NCBI GenBank assembly: GCA_043800975.1
Contig: JAZDMK010000125.1
Location: forward strand, 1-27,795
Origin: JAZDMK01 sp043800975
Lineage (GTDB): Bacteria > Bacteroidota > Bacteroidia > Bacteroidales > JAHJDW01
Length of the DNA stretch: 27,795 bases
Direction of reading: 5' to 3'
This document shows positions 7,950-15,930 of this stretch, piece by piece. The translations under genes and the position numbers were made by a program. A model generated the notes under the pieces. That model did not search any database. It was not told where the DNA came from and saw nothing but the letters and a program-made list of their open reading frames with translations. The stretch's first letter is position 1. Each line of letters starts with the position of its first letter.

Positions 7950-10900
7950 GTGAAAAAAATCTTCTTTCTACTATTCATAGTCCAATGCTTATTCTTTTAT
8001 GAAAAGTTAAACGGGCAGAATCAAAGAATTGTTGACTCATTAAATTACCTGATTTCAAAGACTCCTGATGACACTAACAAAGTGGCTTTGTTACTTACAC
8101 TTGGTGACGAATATGAAAAAGAAAAACCAGAAAAAGCGGTTGAATATTATACGCAAGCATTGAACATTGCCCGAAAAACAAATATAAAAATTGTAGTTTC
8201 TACCTGCCTTGAGTTTCTAGCAATTATTTACAAAAATTCTTTTTCAAAATTTTCCGAAGCAGAAGTTTTTTTAATAGAATGTATTAAAATTCGAAAAGAA
8301 GTGTTGGGAGAAAATCATCCATATTATGCAACAACTCTTTTTAATCTTTCATTGCTTTATACAGAAATGGGGTTATATGATAAGGCAATTCCACTTTTAA
8401 AAGAAGCAATGAGCTTTCAAAAAAACACTTTAGGAGAAGAACACCTAAACTATCAATATTCTTTACAAAATTTAGGAAGGCTTTATTCTGATCTAGGAAA
8501 TTTTTCGGAAGCGGAATCATTATATCTAAAAACTTTAAGATTAAGGAAAGATTTGCTTGGTGATAAAAGTCATGAATACACAACTACATTGACCATGCTT
8601 GCTGATTTATACAGACCGATGGGAAGATTTTCTGAAGCAGAAGTATTATATAAAGAAGCTTTACAAAATACTAAAAATCTGTTTGGAGATCATAGTTCTG
8701 ATTATGCCAGCTTGTTGAATAGTCTTGCAGTGTTGTACAAGGAAATGGGCAATTATTCTAAGACTGAACCGTTACTACTTGAGTCAAATAAAATAATAAA
8801 AGAAGTGCTTGGAGAAAAACACAACTATTATTCAGGTTCCTTAAACAATCTTGCCATGTTTTATCAGGTAATGGGAAATTTTTCTAAATCAGAAACCCTT
8901 TATCTTGAATCTCTGAAATTGAAGAAGGAAATTTCCGGTTCCCGATCTGCGGATTATGCGATTTCGCTCAATAATCTGGCAGGACTTTATTTCGAGAAGG
9001 GATCTTATGCAAAAGCAGAAGAATTATTTAAAGAAGCAATGGAAATTCGGGTAGAAATATTCGGGAAAAAACACCCAGCCTATGCAGAATCTTTAGTCAA
9101 TCTTGGAAGTATTTATGAAGCGCAAAACAATTTTACAAAAGCCGAAGCATCGTTTATTGAAGCATTAAATATTAAAAAAGAAAAATTTGGAGAAAAGAAT
9201 CAAAACTATGCCTATGCTTTAAATAATCTGGCCATGTTGTATCATAAAATGGGTGAAACTCAGAAAGCGGAGCCCCTTTTTATTGAAACAATTCAAATTC
9301 GAAAAGAACTTTTAGGTGAAAAGCATCCATTGTATGCTGTATCTCTGAATAACCTTGCAAGATTCTATAAGGACCAGAAAAATTTCATAAAAGCAGAGCC
9401 TTTATACAGGGACGCATTACAAATTCAGTTTGATATTATTCAAAGCAACTTCGCCATTATGAGTGAAACTGAAAAGGAAAAATTCATGGATAACAATTCG
9501 AGAATTTTTAATGACTTCAAAGATTTTGCTTTTAAGTATATAAATGAGAATCCTGAAGTAGCCAATTCTGTTTATAATCTTTCACTGACTATCAACGGCA
9601 TATTATTAAGCAGCGACTGGCATATTCGTGATGAAATAACCAAGAGTAAAGATACTACCCTTATAAAATTATTTAACAACTGGCAGGTTTTGAAAGCAAA
9701 TATTGGACGTTACTCACAATGGAGCAAATCAAAATTAGTTAAACTGAACATAAATTTAGATTCACTTGAGAAAGCCACCAACACTATTGAAAAGGAGCTA
9801 TCACAAAAATCAAATGTTTTTGAAAACGAAAGAAAAAATAGCCTTGTAAAATGGGAACAAGTTCAACTTAAAATTAAAAAAAATGAAGCAGCTGTTGAAT
9901 TTTTTACCTATAAACCTGTAAATAAAAAAACATTGCTTCCAAATGACACAGTATTGTATTGCGCACTGGTGTTACGCAGGGATGATAAGAATCCTAAAAT
10001 GATTACCCTTTGCAATAATTATGAACTGGATGATTTATTACGAAAAACAAAGTTGTACAGTTCAACGATACTGGTGAAGGGAAGTAAACCGGTTATTCAG
10101 GATTACATTGCTGACGTTACGGCCAGCCAGCAACTTTACTATCTTATATGGAAACAACTCGAGCCTTTGTTCATGGGCAAAGAAAATATTTATGTTTCAC
10201 TCACAGGCCTTTTACATAAAATATCATTCAATGCATTAATGGATGATAAAAAGCAATTGTTACTCAACAAGTACAATCTGAATTTTGTCAGTAGTACACG
10301 ACAGCTGACTGAAGAGAACATCGTCAAAACGGTAACAAATAAAAACATAGCACTTTTTGGTGGAATCATCTATGACTGCGACAGCACACAAATGAAAGTA
10401 AATGCGAGAAATTCTTCGGGTGGTAAATCTTCAGTAATTAGAGTCCCGACCAAAGATACTTTGCGGGGGGGCAAATGGGTGTATCTGGAGGGAACGATGA
10501 GAGAAGTGACTGAAATTAATCAGGTATTTACAAAGAAAAGCTGGCAGACAAAACTATATGCCGGTGCTAATGCAACCGAAGAAAGTTATAAATTACTGAG
10601 TGGACAAAATGCTCCGTCGATCATTCACATTTCAACACACGGATTCTTTTACCCGGAACCAGATTCATCAACCTTTAAAAAGACAAATAATGTTTTCAAA
10701 ACTATGAAAAATCCACTCTGGCGATCAGGAATATTATTCGCAGGAGCAAACTACACATGGGATGGTAATCCAGAACCCGAAGGTGTTGAAGACGGTGTGC
10801 TTACCGCATATGAAGTGGCAAACGGGAATCTGCAAAATACCGATCTTGTCGTTTTATCAGCCTGTGAAACGGGTCTGGGTGCAATAAAAACCGGGGAGGG

Positions 10901-11120
10901 AGTATATGGATTGCAACGCTCATTTCGTGTGGCAGGTGCAGGATCCGTTATCATGAGTCTTTGGCAGGTTCCCGATAAAGAAACCACCGAGTTGATGATT
11001 TTGTTTTATGAAAATTATTTAAAATCAAACAGCATACACAACTCTTTCCGAAAAGCACAGCAGACGATGGCGAAAAAATATCCTCCTTTCTACTGGGCTG
11101 CGTTTGTGCTGGTGGAGTAA
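7950..11120 (+). CDS. Exported TPR-CHAT (caspase-like) protein, copy 1
   Basis: 1056 residues from a GTG start at 7950; the in-frame ATG at 7911 is the alternative. The GTG choice gives a compact signal peptide (KK, then a long Phe/Leu core, ending near NGQ at residue 23). About residues 90-510 are some ten 42-residue kinesin-light-chain-type TPRs with the recurrent pattern NLAxLYxxMGxxxKAExLxxEALxIRKExLGEKHP. A linker of about 150 residues follows (includes NNWQVLKANIGRYSQWSKS), then a CHAT domain. His897 in ISTHGFF and Cys972 in LSACETGLG are the expected catalytic pair, and the end has the family signature GAGSVIMSLWQVPD and PPFYWAAFVLVE. CHAT domains are clan CD cysteine peptidases related to caspases and separase; TPRs normally recognise protein partners. 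Export would place it in the periplasm. Substrate unknown. It is followed after 51 bases by a paralogue. Confidence 0.9.
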   Translation: MKKIFFLLFIVQCLFFYEKLNGQNQRIVDSLNYLISKTPDDTNKVALLLTLGDEYEKEKPEKAVEYYTQALNIARKTNIKIVVSTCLEFLAIIYKNSFSKFSEAEVFLIECIKIRKEVLGENHPYYATTLFNLSLLYTEMGLYDKAIPLLKEAMSFQKNTLGEEHLNYQYSLQNLGRLYSDLGNFSEAESLYLKTLRLRKDLLGDKSHEYTTTLTMLADLYRPMGRFSEAEVLYKEALQNTKNLFGDHSSDYASLLNSLAVLYKEMGNYSKTEPLLLESNKIIKEVLGEKHNYYSGSLNNLAMFYQVMGNFSKSETLYLESLKLKKEISGSRSADYAISLNNLAGLYFEKGSYAKAEELFKEAMEIRVEIFGKKHPAYAESLVNLGSIYEAQNNFTKAEASFIEALNIKKEKFGEKNQNYAYALNNLAMLYHKMGETQKAEPLFIETIQIRKELLGEKHPLYAVSLNNLARFYKDQKNFIKAEPLYRDALQIQFDIIQSNFAIMSETEKEKFMDNNSRIFNDFKDFAFKYINENPEVANSVYNLSLTINGILLSSDWHIRDEITKSKDTTLIKLFNNWQVLKANIGRYSQWSKSKLVKLNINLDSLEKATNTIEKELSQKSNVFENERKNSLVKWEQVQLKIKKNEAAVEFFTYKPVNKKTLLPNDTVLYCALVLRRDDKNPKMITLCNNYELDDLLRKTKLYSSTILVKGSKPVIQDYIADVTASQQLYYLIWKQLEPLFMGKENIYVSLTGLLHKISFNALMDDKKQLLLNKYNLNFVSSTRQLTEENIVKTVTNKNIALFGGIIYDCDSTQMKVNARNSSGGKSSVIRVPTKDTLRGGKWVYLEGTMREVTEINQVFTKKSWQTKLYAGANATEESYKLLSGQNAPSIIHISTHGFFYPEPDSSTFKKTNNVFKTMKNPLWRSGILFAGANYTWDGNPEPEGVEDGVLTAYEVANGNLQNTDLVVLSACETGLGAIKTGEGVYGLQRSFRVAGAGSVIMSLWQVPDKETTELMILFYENYLKSNSIHNSFRKAQQTMAKKYPPFYWAAFVLVE
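10902..10987 (+). repeat. 86-base identical block, copy 1 (TPR-CHAT 3' end)
   Basis: Base-for-base identical to 14214-14299, covering the codons for VYGLQRSFRVAGAGSV and the following MSLWQVPDKETT. A further 36-base identical tract ends both genes (11085-11120 and 14397-14432). Confidence 0.9.
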
Positions 11121-11171
11121 TTATATGACTACACTAACCATTGTAAAATATTACTTAAAAGTAAAAATCAA

Positions 11172-14100
11172 ATGAAAAAAAGAAGCCCCGCTCTGTTTAA
11201 AAATTTAGCTGTAATCATACTTTTAATATTTGCATGTAAAACAAGTACTGCACAAAATTTTCAGAAGCTTTATTCCCTTACAAATAAATTTTTCGATGAA
11301 GAAAAATATGATTCTGCCATGTTATATGCACAGAAAGGCCTGGTGCAGGCCGAAAAGGAGTATGGCGTAAAAGATACCAATTACATAAATGCACTGACGG
11401 TTATCGGAGAACTCTGTTATTATTCCGGCGACTATCCCCAGGGAATTACCTATTTGCAGCAGTGTATTGAAACGATGAAAGCAATGCCAGACAAAAACGC
11501 TAAACAGTATTCGTACGTTTTAAATGTACTGGGAAATTTATTTCAGGAAAACGGAAATTATTCAGAAGCGGAAAAAACAAATCATGAATCCTCACAATGT
11601 GTTAAAGATCTTTATGGGATTGAAAGTCCTCAATATGCAAGTACACTAAATAACCTGGCTACATTATACTTCAATTTGGGCAATTTTTTCAAAGCAGAAC
11701 CTCTTTTTGAAGAAGCTTCAAGAATATGGAAGAAAAGTCTGGGTGAAAAAGACCGACAATACTCAACGTCCCTGAATAATCTGGGTATGACAAATAAGGC
11801 TATGGGAAACTATGCGAAAGCTGAGAAGTACTTTCTCGAAGCGTTAAAAATCAATAAGGAAAACATAGGTGAGATGAGCCCGCAATATGCATCCGATCTA
11901 AATAACTTAGGACAACTGAACCAGGCATTAGGTTATTACAAAAAAGCGGAATCACTTTTACTTGAAGCTTTAAGAATTCGCAAAGAATCCTTGGGAGAAA
12001 AACATCCCAACTACGCTAGTTCCCTGAATAATCTTGCCATACTATACCGGGATATGGGAGATTATACCAAAGCGGAACCCTTATACATTGAAGCATTAAA
12101 AATTCGTAAAGAAGCTTTTGGAACCAAGCATCCGGATTATGCACAATCTCTTAATAATCTGGCAGGGTTTTACAGAGATATGGGGAATTATTCAAAGGCA
12201 GAACCTCTACTGATTGAATCCATGAACATACGAAAAGAAGTGCTGGGTGACAAGAGTCCCGATTATGCCACTGCACTTAACAATTTGGCTGTAGTTTGTA
12301 AAGAGGCCGGTAAATTTGATAGGGTTGAAATTCTGTTGCTGGAAGCAATGGAAATCAGAAAAGAAGTGTTTGGTGAAAAACATCCCGACTACGCACAATG
12401 CCTAAACAACCTGGCAACTCTTTATCAGGCTCTAGGCGATTATAAAAAAGCAGAACCGTTGTTTCGGGAAGCCTTAAGAATTAGAAAAGAGGTGTTCGGA
12501 GAAAAACATCCAGACTATGCACAAGCTTTAAATAACATGGGTGGGATTAATGAGAACATGAATAATTTTAAAGAAGCGGAATCTTATTTTATTGAGAGTA
12601 TTAAAATCCGTAAAGAAGTTCTTGGTGGTAAACATCCCGATTATGTTCAATCAATCAATAATCTGGCATTACTGTATTATAAATTGGGAGAGCCCTCAAA
12701 AGCAGACCCATTGTATCTTGAAGCGCTGAATATTCAGGCCGGAAACATGAATACCAATTTCTCTTTTCTAAGTGAAATTGATAAAGAAAGGTATCTTGCA
12801 TCCATAAACAAAGTTTTTAATCAGTACAGCAATTTTGCATTTCAGTATAAAAGCCAAATTCCTTCCGTGTCAGAAACTGTTTACAATATTGTTATCAAAA
12901 CCAAAGGGATTTTGCTCAGCAGCAGCAACCAGATACGCGATGAAATTATTAACAGTAACGATAGTTCTCTGACTCAGCTCTTCAACAACTGGCAGGTTTT
13001 GAAACAGAATATTGGCAAGTACAGTCAGTGGAGCAAATCGAGATTACTTAAGATGAATGTAAATCTTGATTCTCTGGAAAGTATTGCCAATTCAAAGGAG
13101 ATAGAATTGTCACTCAAATCAAAAGCCTTTGGCGATGAAAGAAATAATAATCAGATAACGTGGAAACAGATACAACAAAAATTAGATAAAAAAGAAGTAG
13201 CCGTTGAATTTTTCACATATAAAACAATTAATTCAAAAACACAAAAACCAACCGATACCACTATATATTATGCATTGATTTTAGCACCTGAAGATAAAAG
13301 TCCACGCATGATTTCTCTCTGTACAAATTTTGAACTGGCCGCATTAGTAGAAAAAACAAAAGTTTACAATACTATGGCATTAGTCAAAGGAAGCAAGCCG
13401 CTTATTAATGAATACGTAGATAATGAAAGGGCCAGCCAGACAATGTACAGTCTGATATGGAAGCCGATTGATCCATTTATAAAAGGAAAAGAAACTGTTT
13501 TTGTTTCATTGACCGGGATGCTGAATAAAATTTCTTTTAATGCATTGATGGATAATAAAAAGCAATTGCTGCTTACAAAATATGATCTGCATTTTCTTAA
13601 CAGCACAAGAGAATTAGCTACAATGAAGCAGGCAAACGTTGCAGCAAGCCAAACCATCGCACTTTTCGGCGGAATAAACTACGACATGGATAGTACACAA
13701 ATGAAATTTAATGTAAAGAGAGTGAATACGGTGAACAATCTGATTGCTACACGTGCTTTACCTTCCGATACAACGCGAGGCAACAGCTGGTCGTACCTGG
13801 AAGGAACGCTTGCCGAAGTGAACGGTATCGATAAAGTATTTTCAAGTAATAAATGGAAATCAAAAATGTACACCAGCAACAATGCGACAGAAGAGGTTTT
13901 CAAAGGAATGAACGGAAAATATTCGCCAACGATCATTCACTTTTCCACTCACGGATTCTTTTATCCGGCGCCTGATTCAACAACCTACAGTCGTACAAAA
14001 AATATTTTTAAAACCATGAAAAATCCTTTCTGGCGATCGGGTATTTTATTAGCCGGCGCGAATTATACCTGGCAATGCAATCCAGAACTAGAGGGCGTGG

Positions 14101-14432
14101 AAGATGGCGTACTTACTGCGTATGAAGTTGCAAACAGTAATTTAAGAAATACCGATCTGGTTGTTCTTTCTGCCTGTGAAACAGGATTGGGTGATATTAA
14201 AACAGGTGAAGGTGTATATGGATTGCAACGCTCATTTCGTGTGGCAGGTGCAGGATCCGTTATCATGAGTCTTTGGCAGGTTCCCGATAAAGAAACCACT
14301 GAGCTAATGATTTTGTTTTATGAAAATTACATTAAAACAAATAATAAACACGAATCATTTCGCAAAGCGCAGCAAGCAATGGCAAAGAAATATCCCCCTT
14401 TCTACTGGGCTGCGTTTGTGCTGGTGGAGTAA
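11172..14432 (+). CDS. Exported TPR-CHAT (caspase-like) protein, copy 2
   Basis: 1086 residues. An N-terminal basic stretch (MKKRSPALFKN) and hydrophobic core end at STAQ near residue 28, a typical signal-peptidase I site; an IFAC sequence is a poor lipobox. About twelve 42-residue TPRs (about 45-540) share the NNLAxLYxxMG and KAEPLxxEALxIRKExxGEKHPDYA pattern. After a conserved linker (NNWQVLKQNIGKYSQWSKS) comes the CHAT domain with His927 in FSTHGFF and Cys1002 in LSACETGLG. The extra length over copy 1 is mainly two more TPRs. It probably shares a transcript with copy 1: there are 51 bases between them and no terminator or TAnnTTTG box. The 3' end contains an 86-base block identical to copy 1. 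Likely a divergent tandem duplicate with a different partner range; the substrate cannot be read from sequence. Confidence 0.9.
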   Translation: MKKRSPALFKNLAVIILLIFACKTSTAQNFQKLYSLTNKFFDEEKYDSAMLYAQKGLVQAEKEYGVKDTNYINALTVIGELCYYSGDYPQGITYLQQCIETMKAMPDKNAKQYSYVLNVLGNLFQENGNYSEAEKTNHESSQCVKDLYGIESPQYASTLNNLATLYFNLGNFFKAEPLFEEASRIWKKSLGEKDRQYSTSLNNLGMTNKAMGNYAKAEKYFLEALKINKENIGEMSPQYASDLNNLGQLNQALGYYKKAESLLLEALRIRKESLGEKHPNYASSLNNLAILYRDMGDYTKAEPLYIEALKIRKEAFGTKHPDYAQSLNNLAGFYRDMGNYSKAEPLLIESMNIRKEVLGDKSPDYATALNNLAVVCKEAGKFDRVEILLLEAMEIRKEVFGEKHPDYAQCLNNLATLYQALGDYKKAEPLFREALRIRKEVFGEKHPDYAQALNNMGGINENMNNFKEAESYFIESIKIRKEVLGGKHPDYVQSINNLALLYYKLGEPSKADPLYLEALNIQAGNMNTNFSFLSEIDKERYLASINKVFNQYSNFAFQYKSQIPSVSETVYNIVIKTKGILLSSSNQIRDEIINSNDSSLTQLFNNWQVLKQNIGKYSQWSKSRLLKMNVNLDSLESIANSKEIELSLKSKAFGDERNNNQITWKQIQQKLDKKEVAVEFFTYKTINSKTQKPTDTTIYYALILAPEDKSPRMISLCTNFELAALVEKTKVYNTMALVKGSKPLINEYVDNERASQTMYSLIWKPIDPFIKGKETVFVSLTGMLNKISFNALMDNKKQLLLTKYDLHFLNSTRELATMKQANVAASQTIALFGGINYDMDSTQMKFNVKRVNTVNNLIATRALPSDTTRGNSWSYLEGTLAEVNGIDKVFSSNKWKSKMYTSNNATEEVFKGMNGKYSPTIIHFSTHGFFYPAPDSTTYSRTKNIFKTMKNPFWRSGILLAGANYTWQCNPELEGVEDGVLTAYEVANSNLRNTDLVVLSACETGLGDIKTGEGVYGLQRSFRVAGAGSVIMSLWQVPDKETTELMILFYENYIKTNNKHESFRKAQQAMAKKYPPFYWAAFVLVE
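14214..14299 (+). repeat. 86-base identical block, copy 2 (TPR-CHAT 3' end)
   Basis: Partner of 10902-10987. Sequence on both sides diverges at synonymous positions (for example GGGTCTGGGT against AGGATTGGGT just upstream), so identity is patchy rather than gene-wide. Confidence 0.9.
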
Positions 14433-14526
14433 TGGGGCCTAATCTTGTGTTGCTACAAAACGAGACTAGAAATTAATCAAAATGACACTGTTCATTGTAC
14501 ACTCCCCAAAAAACCACCTGCCCGAC
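14433..14526. other. Intergenic stretch with nothing recognised
   Basis: Part of the 427-base gap after the second CHAT gene. No hairpin with a T-run that would end the CHAT transcript and no open frame were seen. The rest of the gap holds the tRNA, its terminator and the upstream region of the TPR gene; there the only promoter-like sequence is TACTTTTA at 14798-14805, without a spaced -33. Confidence 0.5.
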
Positions 14527-14553
14527 ACAAAAAAAAGCCCCGTAATGGAGCTT
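14527..14553 (-). terminator. Intrinsic terminator behind tRNA-Ala
   Basis: On the minus strand AAGCTCC (14553-14547) pairs with GGGGCTT (14541-14535) around an ATTAC loop, with one G-T wobble, followed by a run of T. It lies 20 bases past the tRNA end. Confidence 0.82.
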
Positions 14554-14572
14554 GATATTGTGGGTTTTCCAG

Positions 14573-14646
14573 TGGAGCGTATGGGAGTCGAACCCATGAC
14601 CTTCAGACTGCCAGTCTGACACTCTAGCCAACTGAGCTAACGCCCC
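14573..14646 (-). tRNA. tRNA-Ala, anticodon GGC
   Basis: The 74-base cloverleaf reads on the minus strand. The acceptor stem GGGGCGT/ACGCTCC contains the G3-U70 wobble that is the alanine identity element. The D arm is GCTCAGTTGGCTAGAG. The anticodon stem TCAGA/TCTGA encloses loop CTGGCAG, giving anticodon GGC (codon GCC). The T arm contains GGTTCGACTCC. The discriminator base is A and CCA is not encoded. A TATCTTTA promoter-like box lies 11 bases upstream and a terminator follows, so it is a single-gene unit. Confidence 0.95.
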
Positions 14647-14656
14647 GGAAGAGGTG

Positions 14657-14664
14657 TAAAGATA
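14657..14664 (-). promoter_or_regulatory. Probable -7 box of tRNA-Ala
   Basis: The minus strand reads TATCTTTA, one base off TAnnTTTG, with its edge 10 bases before the mature tRNA 5' end. A good -33 element was not found. Confidence 0.4.
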
Positions 14665-14859
14665 ATTGTTTTTTTTATCACAGGAAACTTTTTCTTAAAA
14701 TCGCTGAACAGCCCTTTAATACTGCATGTGCTCCGATATTTCGGGTCCGAATCCCTAAGTTTTTTCTGATTTTTTTCTCCATTTGAAATAAACTTTATAC
14801 TTTTAGTCTCTGAATGAAACCCCTCAACCTATCTACAATCGATTAAAAAAGTATCTTTT

Positions 14860-15918
14860 ATGAAAAAACTTTTGTTCACATTACCTCTGGTTTTACTGTT
14901 TGCCCTTCGGCTGTCAGCGCAGGATACCGTTAAGGTAAAGATAAACGTCAGCAATACCGAACAGGCTGAAATCTCTTACAATGAAGGCATCAAAAACTAT
15001 GAAAGCAAAAATTTCAACCTTGCTTTGAGAAACTTCGATGAGGCCATACGAATGAATCCTTCGTTCGACAAGGCTTATTTCAACAGAGGTGTTTTGAAAC
15101 AGGATATGAAAGATTATGAAGGATCCGTTTCGGATATGAATAAAGTATTAGAAATTTCGCCCAGTTATTACAAGGCATACTACTTCCGCGGTCTTTCGAA
15201 ATACTATAAAAATGAAAAAGCTGCTGCGCTGGAAGATCTTATGATGGCCGGAACACGCGACCCGCAGAATGCGCAGGCCTTTTATTATGCTGGTGTTATT
15301 AAATTTGAAAACAAAGACTACAAAGGGGCGGCCGATGCATTCACCAGCGCCATCAGTGCAAAATCGGATTATGCTTATGCCTTCAACGATCGTGGAAGTG
15401 CCAAGCTGATGCAGGAAGATTACAAAGGTGCCGTAGATGATTACAACGCTGCTGTGAGAATCAATCCCAAAATGGCGTTTGCCTATAACAACTCGGGCAG
15501 TGCAAAAAGAAAAATGAAAGATTACGAAGGCGCAATCATGGATTATACCTTCGCCATTAAAATGAAAGTCGATTATTATGTTGCCTACAACAACCGTGGC
15601 ACAACGAAGATGGACAAGGGCGACCTGGATGGTGCCATTGCTGATTTTACAGAAGCGGTAAAAATAAATTCCAAGTATGCATTTGCTTTCAACAACCGTG
15701 GAAATGCAAAATACAAGAAAGAAGATTACAAAGGCGCCGTAGCGGATTACGATGAAGCCATCAAGATAAATCCTGATTACGGATATGCTTATCTGAACCG
15801 CGGAATTGCCAAAGAAATGCTGCGCGATCAGTCGGGTGCATGCAAAGACTGGGAGAAAGCCGCTTCACTCGGAATTGAAACAGCAAAAGATTATATGGGT
15901 AACTGTATAAAAAATTAA
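14860..15918 (+). CDS. Exported tetratricopeptide-repeat protein
   Basis: 352 residues. The signal peptide is about residues 1-21 (MKKLLFTLPLVLLFALRLSAQ). From about residue 33 to the end there are nine classic 34-residue TPRs with the patterns AYxNRGxAKxxxxDYKGAxxDYxxAIKINP; consecutive units are alike even in DNA (GATTACAAAGG recurs). No other domain is present, so it is a periplasmic scaffold by inference. It ends 12 bases before the PorE-like gene, whose ribosome binding site overlaps the stop codon, so the two form one operon and their products may act together. The TPRs here are the 34-residue type, unlike the 42-residue type of the CHAT proteins upstream. Confidence 0.88.
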   Translation: MKKLLFTLPLVLLFALRLSAQDTVKVKINVSNTEQAEISYNEGIKNYESKNFNLALRNFDEAIRMNPSFDKAYFNRGVLKQDMKDYEGSVSDMNKVLEISPSYYKAYYFRGLSKYYKNEKAAALEDLMMAGTRDPQNAQAFYYAGVIKFENKDYKGAADAFTSAISAKSDYAYAFNDRGSAKLMQEDYKGAVDDYNAAVRINPKMAFAYNNSGSAKRKMKDYEGAIMDYTFAIKMKVDYYVAYNNRGTTKMDKGDLDGAIADFTEAVKINSKYAFAFNNRGNAKYKKEDYKGAVADYDEAIKINPDYGYAYLNRGIAKEMLRDQSGACKDWEKAASLGIETAKDYMGNCIKN

Positions 15919-15923
15919 GGAGA
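15917..15923 (+). promoter_or_regulatory. Shine-Dalgarno site overlapping the upstream stop codon
   Basis: AAGGAGA, seven bases before the ATG at 15931, starting within the TAA of the TPR gene. Strong Shine-Dalgarno sequences are uncommon in Bacteroidota, so this supports both the start codon and translational coupling. Confidence 0.7.
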
Positions 15924-15930
15924 ACGAATC

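Noticed and set aside
11210..11250. Lipoprotein signal (IFAC) in the second CHAT protein
   Set aside because: Phe at the -2 position is unusual for a lipobox and a better signal-peptidase I site (STAQ) follows directly.
7950..14432. CRISPR-like repetition or a type III-E CRISPR protease locus
   Set aside because: The repetition is protein-level TPR coding sequence with diverged codons, not direct repeats with spacers. No cas gene or repeat-spacer array is in the window, and the proteins carry export signals.
14725..14755. TTCGG-GT-CCGAA hairpin upstream of the TPR gene as a terminator
   Set aside because: Only five pairs with a two-base centre and no adjacent T-run; likely chance.
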